DNA of 9,679 nucleotides from an uncultured Gemmatimonadota bacterium (lineage in GTDB: Bacteria; Gemmatimonadota; Gemmatimonadetes; Gemmatimonadales; GWC2-71-9): the NCBI GenBank assembly GCA_946479805.1, contig CAMLHP010000081.1, positions 1 through 9,679 of the forward strand, written 5' to 3'. The number at the start of each line of letters is the position of its first letter. Position 1 is the first letter of the stretch. Both the position numbers and the translations under genes were made by a program. Shown here one piece after another: positions 4,106 to 9,679 of the stretch. The notes beneath the pieces are model-generated. The model was not told the DNA's origin and did not search any database. It worked only from the letters and a program-made list of their open reading frames with translations.

Positions 4106-6433
4106 ATGAAGTTCACTTGCGAATCGCTTCGCATGTCAGTGCTGTCCGGACTGGCAGCACTGGTACTGCTCAGTCCAGCTGCCGCGGAAGCCCAGTTTCA
4201 CGGGGCCGTCGAAGGCACTGTGACATCCACGTCAGGCGCGCCCATCGTGGGCGCGAGCGTCGCGCTGGGCGCGCCGGCCCGGATCGCCCGAACCGACTCG
4301 GCCGGCCGCTATTCGTTCTTTAGCGTGCCGCTGGGAGACCAGCGCATCGAGTTCCGTGCCCTTGGCTTCAAGCCGGCGGCCCGGCTGGCCGAGGTCCGGT
4401 CCACCGAGCCGGTTCGGGTTGATGTCGTGCTCGAGATCTCGGTGGTCACACTGCCGGACGTGGTCGTAAGCACCACCCGCGATGCGAGACTGGCCTCGCG
4501 CACGGCCATGAGCGTGGACGTGATCGGGACTGCCGAGATCGAAGAAGCCCGTGCCCACCACCCGGCCGACATCGTCAACCGAGCGCCCGGCGTGTACGTG
4601 AGCAACGCCGGCGGCGAAGGCCACTTCACCGCGATTCGGCAGCCCATCAGCACCAAGGCGCTGTACGCCTACCTCGAAGACGGCGTTCCCACCCGGTCCA
4701 CCGGGTTCTTCAACCACAACGCGCTCTACGAGATCAACCTGCCCCAGGCCGGCAGGATCGAGGTGATCAAGGGTCCGGGGAGTGCGATCTACGGCAGCGA
4801 TGCGATCGGCGGGGTAGTCAACTCGTTCACCCGCGATCCGAGCACGTCGCCCGAGGCCGAAGCGTTCGTGGAGGGCGGCAGCGCCACTTACCTCCGTGCT
4901 CTGGGAACCGCCAGCGGCAGGACGGGCGCCAGCGGGTTCCGTGCCGACGGCAACTTCACCACGTCGAATGGCTGGCGCGATGGCGCGTCGTACGAGCGCC
5001 AGAGCGGCACCGTGCGCTGGGACCTCACGCTCAGTCCGGCCTCGCGGCTCAAGACCATCGCCACCGTGTCGCACATCGACCAGCCCGGCGATGGCGGAAG
5101 CGATGTCTCGCTGGACGATTTCGAGAACCAGCCGACCCGCGTATACACGCCGATAGCGTATCGCCGGGTGGTCGCCGCAAGGTTGTCATCCGAGCTGCAG
5201 GTCCAGCGCGGGGCGTCCACGTTCGGGGCGACGCTCTTCTCCCGGTACAACACGCTCGACCTGATGCCTTCGTGGCAGCTGAGTTTTGATCCGCAGGTGT
5301 GGGAGAGCAGCAATCGCTCCATCGGCCTGCTGGCGCGATACCAGCGAAGGATTGCCCCGCTGAATGCCAGCATCAGCACCGGGATGGACCTCGAGTACAG
5401 CCCCGGCAGCCGGCTGGAGACCGAAATCACCCCGGTCAGCGACGGTCCGTTATTCACCAGCTACAGCGTGGGCCAGGTCCAGTACGACTACGATGTCGCC
5501 TTCTGGCAGGTAGCACCATACGCCCAGGCCGACATCGCCCTGCTGCCAAGTGTCCAGCTCGATGCAGGGCTCCGGTTCGACAATCTCGGCTACAGCTACG
5601 AGAGCAACCTCGAGCCGCTGGCCACTGGCCGGCATCGCCGGCCCCAGTCCACCGATGTGAGCTTCGCGCGGCTGAGCCCCAAGCTGGGCGTATCGTGGGA
5701 AATCCGGCCGGCGGTGAGCGTCTTCGGGTCGTTCCGCACCGCCTTCCGTGCACCGTCCGAGAGCCAGTTGTTCCGGCAGGGATCCGCCGAAAGCACGGTG
5801 GACCTCGAGCCGGTCAAGGCCGAGAGCTTCGAGGCTGGCGTGCGTGCCCTGATAGGAGGCGTCGCCACGATCGAAGCCACCGCCTATGCCATGAAGCTGC
5901 ATGACGACATCCTGACGTTCTTCAATCCGGCCGACGGTCTGCGCCTGACCCAGAACGCCGGCTCCACCACGCACAGGGGCATCGAAGTGGGGCTGGGTGT
6001 TTCTCCCATTCGGGAAGTGCGGCTGGACGTGGCCGCGTCGTATGCCCGTCACCGGTACGACACGTGGCGCCCGAGCGTCGCGGACGACTACAGCGGCAAC
6101 GAGATGGAGCTCGCGCCGCGGGTAATGACCAACGCACGAATTGCCTGGCGTCCCGGAGTGCTGGAGGGCGCGCTGCTGGCACTGGAGTGGGTTCGGCTGG
6201 GTTCCTACTACATGGATCCGGACAATACCCACAAGTACGATGGCCACGACCTCTTCAATGTCCAGGCCAGCGTTTCGGTGCTGGACCACCTCAGGCTGAT
6301 GGGGCGGGTGACCAACCTGGCCGACGTGCGGTACGCCGAGACGTCGTCCTACAACGCGCAGCAGGGAGAGCGGTTCCGGCCGGGCACTCCGCGGCAGCTG
6401 TTCGTGGGCGCCCAGTATCGATTCGGACAGTGA
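4106..6433 (+). CDS. TonB-dependent outer-membrane receptor with carboxypeptidase-regulatory-like domain
   Basis: This 775-residue outer-membrane channel is powered by TonB-ExbBD and probably imports a metal or metal complex. The signal peptide ends near AAAEA|Q (about 30). A carboxypeptidase-regulatory-like beta-sandwich follows (EGTVTSTSGAPIVGASV...GRYSFFSVPLGD, about 36-112). Next come a TonB-box-like stretch (TLPDVVVSTTRDA) and a plug (ADIVNRAPGVYVSN; RIEVIKGPGSAIYGSDAIGGVVN). The 22-strand-type barrel ends in VTNLADVRYAE...RQLFVGAQYRFGQ. The plug reads AIRQP where most receptors have an IRG motif. I chose the ATG at 4106 because GAGGG (4094-4098) sits seven bases upstream and the signal peptide then has normal length. 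An in-frame ATG at 4040 lacks a ribosome site. The substrate cannot be read from sequence; its neighbours suggest copper or a related metal. Confidence 0.93.
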   Translation: MKFTCESLRMSVLSGLAALVLLSPAAAEAQFHGAVEGTVTSTSGAPIVGASVALGAPARIARTDSAGRYSFFSVPLGDQRIEFRALGFKPAARLAEVRSTEPVRVDVVLEISVVTLPDVVVSTTRDARLASRTAMSVDVIGTAEIEEARAHHPADIVNRAPGVYVSNAGGEGHFTAIRQPISTKALYAYLEDGVPTRSTGFFNHNALYEINLPQAGRIEVIKGPGSAIYGSDAIGGVVNSFTRDPSTSPEAEAFVEGGSATYLRALGTASGRTGASGFRADGNFTTSNGWRDGASYERQSGTVRWDLTLSPASRLKTIATVSHIDQPGDGGSDVSLDDFENQPTRVYTPIAYRRVVAARLSSELQVQRGASTFGATLFSRYNTLDLMPSWQLSFDPQVWESSNRSIGLLARYQRRIAPLNASISTGMDLEYSPGSRLETEITPVSDGPLFTSYSVGQVQYDYDVAFWQVAPYAQADIALLPSVQLDAGLRFDNLGYSYESNLEPLATGRHRRPQSTDVSFARLSPKLGVSWEIRPAVSVFGSFRTAFRAPSESQLFRQGSAESTVDLEPVKAESFEAGVRALIGGVATIEATAYAMKLHDDILTFFNPADGLRLTQNAGSTTHRGIEVGLGVSPIREVRLDVAASYARHRYDTWRPSVADDYSGNEMELAPRVMTNARIAWRPGVLEGALLALEWVRLGSYYMDPDNTHKYDGHDLFNVQASVSVLDHLRLMGRVTNLADVRYAETSSYNAQQGERFRPGTPRQLFVGAQYRFGQ

Positions 6434-6437
6434 GGAG
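6432..6437 (+). promoter_or_regulatory. Ribosome binding site deciding the start of the beta-propeller gene
   Basis: GAGGAG overlaps the receptor stop codon. Three in-frame ATGs follow at 6438, 6444 and 6447. The first abuts the site; the second is six bases away, which is good spacing. Start at 6444 is therefore preferred, with translational coupling to the receptor. Confidence 0.65.
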
Positions 6438-6443
6438 ATGGCA

Positions 6444-7775
6444 ATGATGGTTGAACCGCGAACACCGAACTCCCGCCGCTTCGTGACGGCGCTGCTGGTG
6501 GTGGCGGTGTCGCTGGGAGTCGTCGCGCTCACGGTGTCGCTGGTTCTTCGGAGTTCCCGTGAGCTCGACGTCGAGTCAATGGGTGCGCCGGCAGCGGAGT
6601 GGGCCGAGGCCGGGGACGCAGCGCTGGCGGCCGCGCCGGACGGTGGTGTGCTGTACCTCGCCTGGGTGGAGGGTGACAGCAGCGGCCGGCGGCTGAGGTT
6701 CGCATCTTCAGCCGATCAGGGTGAGAGCTGGAGCGTACCGGTCACCGTGAGTGACGGCCCCGATGACGTGGGTCCCGCCCACGGCGAGGCGGCGCCCAGG
6801 GTAGTGGCGGCGCCCGGAAATCGTGTTGCGCTGGTCTGGAGCAGGAGCGTGCAGGTGGCGGGACGGAAGTGGCCGGCCAGCATGATCCGGTTTTCCCACT
6901 CATCCGATGGTGGCAGCACCTGGAGCGGGGTTCGCACCCTCAACGACGATAGCACTTCAGCGCCGGGCACCCACACATTTCATGGCGCCGCATGGAGCGA
7001 GCGATCGGGGCTGGTGGCTGCGTGGCTGGACGAGCGGGGCGGGGCCGGCTTCCCGGGTCATCACCACGCGGCGGACGATGCGGCGGCCCCGGTGACGATG
7101 GAGTCCGATGCCCGGATCTACATGGCCTCATCCGGCGACTTCGGCCAGAGCTGGAGCGCCAACCGCGCGGTGTGGGGCGGCGTCTGTCCCTGCTGCCGGG
7201 TGGCTCTGGCGAGCGAGCCGGGAGGCGGAATCCTTGCTGCGTGGCGGCAGCACTTCCCTGGCAACGTGCGCGACATCGTCATGGCGCCGCTGGCCCCGGA
7301 GCCTGGGACACCCGACCGGGTGCACGAGGACAATTGGGAGTACCCCGGCTGCCCCCATGCCGGGCCCGCACTCGCGATCTCCGAGGACGGCGTGCGCCAT
7401 GTGGTCTGGTTCACCGGCAAGCCCGACGGGGCGGGAGTGTACTACGCCCGGCGTGATGCCAAGGGGGCCGACCTCGCGGAGCCTGTCGGGCTGGTTACGG
7501 GAGCCTCGCTCCAGACAGCGCACTCGTCGGTTCGGCCCCTGGCAGATGGCGGGGCCCTGGTGGTCACCGACGTGGACGTGGACGGGTCGCGCGCAATCCG
7601 TCTGACACGCATCAACGCGGCTGGTGCGGTGGAGGCGGCCACTACGCTTGTCGGCTCCTCCGGCGGCACCTATCCCCAGGTGACGGTGCTGGGTGAAGTG
7701 GCGGTGGTGGCGTGGACTGGCCGCACCGAGGGCGGGAGCGAGGTGAAGCTGGTGCGGCTGGAGCTTGCGGACTAG
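6444..7775 (+). CDS. Membrane-anchored Asp-box beta-propeller (sialidase-like) with CPCC and GCPH motifs
   Basis: This 443-residue product has a short cytoplasmic N-terminus, one hydrophobic anchor (FVTALLVVAVSLGVVALTVSLVL, about 13-35, possibly an uncleaved signal) and a large periplasmic domain. Three Asp-boxes, SADQGESW (89-96), SSDGGSTW (153-160) and SGDFGQSW (230-237), mark a sialidase-like beta-propeller. Similarity searches often label such proteins exo-alpha-sialidase. No arginine triad or other sialidase active site can be made out, so I do not call it an enzyme. Unusual features are GGVCPCCRVAL (245-255; Cys248, Cys250, Cys251), YPGCPHAGP (300-308; Cys303, His305) and an HHH run at 206-208. 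These thiols could bind a metal or form disulfides. The gene follows the receptor stop by ten bases, so the two are almost certainly co-expressed and probably act together in the envelope. Confidence 0.82.
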   Translation: MMVEPRTPNSRRFVTALLVVAVSLGVVALTVSLVLRSSRELDVESMGAPAAEWAEAGDAALAAAPDGGVLYLAWVEGDSSGRRLRFASSADQGESWSVPVTVSDGPDDVGPAHGEAAPRVVAAPGNRVALVWSRSVQVAGRKWPASMIRFSHSSDGGSTWSGVRTLNDDSTSAPGTHTFHGAAWSERSGLVAAWLDERGGAGFPGHHHAADDAAAPVTMESDARIYMASSGDFGQSWSANRAVWGGVCPCCRVALASEPGGGILAAWRQHFPGNVRDIVMAPLAPEPGTPDRVHEDNWEYPGCPHAGPALAISEDGVRHVVWFTGKPDGAGVYYARRDAKGADLAEPVGLVTGASLQTAHSSVRPLADGGALVVTDVDVDGSRAIRLTRINAAGAVEAATTLVGSSGGTYPQVTVLGEVAVVAWTGRTEGGSEVKLVRLELAD

Positions 7776-7785
7776 ACTCGCGGGC

Positions 7786-7808
7786 GGCATCAGGCGGTCC
7801 CTGATGCC
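7786..7808 (+). terminator. Hairpin between the envelope cassette and pyrR
   Basis: GGCATCAGG (7786-7794) and CCTGATGCC (7800-7808) form a perfect 9-bp stem with a CGGTC loop, ten bases after the propeller stop codon. The next bases are CCTTCCC, with few T residues. It most likely marks the 3' end of the upstream operon. It does not carry the conserved loop of a PyrR-binding RNA. Confidence 0.55.
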
Positions 7809-7832
7809 CCTTCCCACCCCGGTGCCTCGTGG

Positions 7833-7839
7833 CTAGGTT
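7833..7839 (+). promoter_or_regulatory. Putative -10 element of the pyr operon (CTAGGTT)
   Basis: TAGGTT (7834-7839), preceded by C, ends 11 bases before the pyrR ATG. It matches the CTA-R-R-TT pattern seen before other genes here. The expected start lies at about 7846-7851, leaving little or no leader. TTCCCA at 7811-7816, with 17-bp spacing, would be only a weak -35 box. Confidence 0.4.
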
Positions 7840-7850
7840 CCGCGCCCGAG

Positions 7851-8390
7851 ATGCCCTCCCGTACGCAACTTCTTGATGCTCGCGCCATCCAGCGCGCACT
7901 GGTCCGCATGGCCTCGGAAATCGTCGAGCGCTGCGGCGGCACCGACGACCTGGCGCTGGTCGGAATCCAGCGGCGTGGCGTCGAGCTCGCGTACCGCATC
8001 AAGCGGCTGATCGACAAGGTCGAACAGACCAACATTCCCTGCGGCAAGCTCGACATCACTCTTTATCGCGACGACCTCCAGGCCATCGGCCCCAAGCCGA
8101 TTGTGGGCGAGACTTCGCTGCCGGACATCGAGTCCCGCAACGTGGTCATCGTGGACGATGTGCTCTATACCGGTCGCACCGTACGCGCCGCACTGGACGA
8201 GGTGGCGGACTTCGGCCGGCCCCGCCGGGTGCTGCTCTGCGTGCTGGTGGACCGGGGCGGACGGGAACTCCCCATTCAGGCCGACATCGTCGGCGCCACC
8301 GTGAGTCTCACCGCCAACGAGCGGGTGGAGGTGCTGGTGTCCGAGCTGGACGGAAGGGACGTGGTTGAACTCGTGCGGAGCGACGCGTGA
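7851..8390 (+). CDS. pyrR: Bifunctional pyr operon regulator / uracil phosphoribosyltransferase PyrR
   Basis: PyrR attenuates pyr mRNA when UMP is plentiful and has weak uracil phosphoribosyltransferase activity. The 179-residue product is of normal family length. It has the conserved opening ([18 protein letters not shown]), the [17 protein letters not shown] strand-helix (35-50), the DITLYRDDL flexible-loop segment (68-76) and the PRPP-binding motif [18 protein letters not shown] (98-115). The ending [18 protein letters not shown] is also typical. The ATG at 7851 gives the expected N-terminus; no Shine-Dalgarno precedes it, fitting a leaderless start. The stop overlaps the pyrB start (GTGA). 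The leader is too short for the PyrR attenuator known from Bacillus, so regulation here may differ or PyrR may act mainly as an enzyme. Confidence 0.96.
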   Translation: MPSRTQLLDARAIQRALVRMASEIVERCGGTDDLALVGIQRRGVELAYRIKRLIDKVEQTNIPCGKLDITLYRDDLQAIGPKPIVGETSLPDIESRNVVIVDDVLYTGRTVRAALDEVADFGRPRRVLLCVLVDRGGRELPIQADIVGATVSLTANERVEVLVSELDGRDVVELVRSDA

Positions 8391-9352
8391 CGGAACCGGG
8401 CGCTGCCCTCGGCAAGGACCTGGTCGGCCTCGAACCGCTTTCCGCTGAGCAGATGCAGCTGATCCTCGACACCGCGGAACCCTTCAAGGAAGTGAGCGAG
8501 CGCCAGATCAAGAAAGTCCCGGCGCTCCGTGGCAAGACCATCGTCAATCTCTTCTTCGAATCCAGCACCCGCACCAGGATCTCCTTCGAGTTTGCCGAGA
8601 AGCGCCTCTCCGCCGACACCGTCAACGTCGCTGCCGCAGGCTCCTCGGTATCAAAGGGCGAGACCCTCGTTGACACCGCGCGCAACCTCGAAGCGATGCG
8701 GATCGACATGGTGGTGATCCGCCACGGCTCCTCGGGTGCCGCGAAGTTCCTGGGGGATCGCATCGCCTCCAACGTGGTCAACGCCGGTGATGGAAAGCAC
8801 GAGCACCCCACCCAGGCGCTGCTCGACATGCTCACCCTCAGGGACAAGTTCGGGAAGCTCGAGGGCCTTAAGATCGCGATCGTGGGCGACGTCCTCCACA
8901 GCCGGGTGGCCCGCAGCAACATATGGGGCCTGACCCGGCTCGGCGCCCAGGTAGGCGTTTGCGGTCCCCATACCCTGCTGCCGCGCGGCATCGAGTCGCT
9001 GGGAGTGACCGTCCTGCCGAGGGTCGAGGACGCCATCCAGTGGGCCGATGCCCTCAACGTGCTTCGACTCCAGCTCGAGCGCATGACTGCGGGCTTCATT
9101 CCCTCGCTCAGGGAGTACAATCGGGTGTTCGGGATCAGCACCGAGCGGCTGCGGAAGGCGCCGAAGGACCTCGTGATCCTTCACCCCGGCCCGATGAACC
9201 GCGGCGTGGAGATCGACAGTGACGTGGCCGACGGCGAACACAGCGTGATCCTTCCCCAGGTGACCAACGGCGTGGCGGTGCGTATGGCGGTGCTCTACCT
9301 GCTGGCTGGAGGCCGGCCCGGCCCCCATCAGGCAGACGGAGGCGAACGGTGA
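8387..9352 (+). CDS. pyrB: Aspartate carbamoyltransferase catalytic subunit PyrB
   Basis: PyrB joins carbamoyl phosphate and aspartate to make carbamoyl aspartate, the committed step of pyrimidine synthesis. The 321-residue protein has the carbamoyl-phosphate motif [13 protein letters not shown] (56-68), the SSVSKGETL loop (86-94) that closes the active site, [14 protein letters not shown] (134-147), [12 protein letters not shown] (167-178), an arginine-containing LRLQLER stretch (226-232) and [11 protein letters not shown] (266-276). Length and motifs are complete. It starts with GTG at 8387, overlapping the pyrR stop by 4 bp, with GGAG about nine bases upstream. It has no detectable regulatory-chain partner (PyrI) in the window. 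The order pyrR-pyrB-pyrC suggests a dodecameric or class B-type enzyme acting with dihydroorotase. Confidence 0.97.
   Translation: MTEPGAALGKDLVGLEPLSAEQMQLILDTAEPFKEVSERQIKKVPALRGKTIVNLFFESSTRTRISFEFAEKRLSADTVNVAAAGSSVSKGETLVDTARNLEAMRIDMVVIRHGSSGAAKFLGDRIASNVVNAGDGKHEHPTQALLDMLTLRDKFGKLEGLKIAIVGDVLHSRVARSNIWGLTRLGAQVGVCGPHTLLPRGIESLGVTVLPRVEDAIQWADALNVLRLQLERMTAGFIPSLREYNRVFGISTERLRKAPKDLVILHPGPMNRGVEIDSDVADGEHSVILPQVTNGVAVRMAVLYLLAGGRPGPHQADGGER
9338..9342 (+). promoter_or_regulatory. Ribosome binding site of pyrC
   Basis: GGAGG lies within the last codons of pyrB, six bases before the pyrC GTG start. It supports that start and ongoing translation across the GTGA overlap. Confidence 0.7.
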
Positions 9353-9679
9353 GGCCGATACTGGTCCAGGGCGGGCGGGTCGTCGACCCCGCCAAGGGCG
9401 TGGATGAATTGGCCGATGTGCTGCTCACATCGGGACGGGTCGAGGCCGTGGGGCGTGACCTGGGCGTGCCCGATGACGCCAACCTCATCGATGCGAGAGG
9501 CCGGATCGTTGCCCCGGGACTGATAGACCTCCACACCCACCTGCGCGAGCCGGGGCAGGAGGATCTCGAGACCATCGCCACCGGGGCGATGGCCGCGGTG
9601 GCCGGCGGCTTCACGGCAGTGTGTGCCATGCCCAACACCGATCCGGTGTGCGACAACCAGGGCGTGGTCGGCTTCATCG
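9349..9679 (+). CDS. pyrC: Dihydroorotase PyrC, N-terminal part (cut by window edge)
   Basis: Dihydroorotase cyclises carbamoyl aspartate to dihydroorotate, the step after PyrB. The 110 residues present match class I (Bacillus-type) dihydroorotases. They show an N-terminal beta segment ([14 protein letters not shown]), then [20 protein letters not shown] (53-72) and a [15 protein letters not shown] segment (86-100). His62 and His64 of the HxH motif are zinc ligands. The GTG start at 9349 overlaps the pyrB stop by 4 bp and has a good ribosome site. The remaining zinc ligands lie beyond the window, so activity cannot be judged; a non-catalytic pyrC-like partner of PyrB remains possible but unlikely, because the HxH is intact. 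Confidence 0.95.
   Translation, partial: MRPILVQGGRVVDPAKGVDELADVLLTSGRVEAVGRDLGVPDDANLIDARGRIVAPGLIDLHTHLREPGQEDLETIATGAMAAVAGGFTAVCAMPNTDPVCDNQGVVGFI

Noticed and set aside
5450..6532. 360-residue minus-strand frame
   Set aside because: It is antisense to the well-supported barrel of the TonB-dependent receptor and shows no recognisable domain.
6444..7775. Sialidase (neuraminidase) enzyme
   Set aside because: Asp-boxes occur in many non-sialidase propellers, and I could not find the arginine triad and catalytic residues; the context is a receptor, not glycan use.
7786..7808. PyrR-responsive attenuator
   Set aside because: The stem is followed by few T residues, the loop CGGTC lacks the PyrR-binding consensus, and there is no competing fold. 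A 3'-end hairpin for the upstream operon explains it better.

Overview
The window is GC-rich, tightly packed bacterial chromosome. It carries a Tat-exported MsrP with its membrane partner MsrQ, and a TonB-dependent receptor with an N-terminal carboxypeptidase-regulatory-like domain, so the organism is Gram-negative. The receptor style, the composition, the pyrR-pyrB-pyrC order and the apparent use of leaderless promoters would suit Gemmatimonadota or a neighbouring soil or sediment phylum. That placement is inference: no marker gene in the window fixes it.

Layout. Positions 1-424 (minus strand) hold the N-terminal part of a CPA2/KefB-type cation:proton antiporter. Positions 425-1146 hold a small REP-associated tyrosine transposase (RAYT) gene between inverted sets of perfect hairpins. 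Positions 1188-1653 hold two serine tRNAs (anticodons CGA and GGA) with a small putative membrane protein between them. Positions 1654-1926 contain no gene but are repeat-rich: a second, broken copy of a tRNA-Ser 3' end, a GC-rich hairpin and a 7-bp tandem repeat. Positions 1927-3631 are msrP-msrQ, the periplasmic methionine sulfoxide reductase system. Positions 3641-7775 are a three-gene exported cassette: a small Cys/His-rich secreted protein, a TonB-dependent receptor and a membrane-anchored Asp-box beta-propeller with CPCC and GCPH motifs. Positions 7851-9679 are pyrR, pyrB and the start of pyrC, linked by 4-bp GTGA overlaps, for de novo pyrimidine synthesis.

How the parts may work together. 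MsrP reduces oxidised methionines in envelope proteins using electrons passed through the haem protein MsrQ. The cassette directly downstream looks like an outer-membrane uptake or handling system. The clustered Cys and His residues in its two accessory proteins point to a soft metal such as copper, but the sequence does not prove the substrate. Envelope oxidative repair beside a possible metal system is a plausible pairing and the most interesting part of the window. A recurring CTA-R-R-TT promoter-like motif lies just upstream of several genes and suggests that some are transcribed without a leader.
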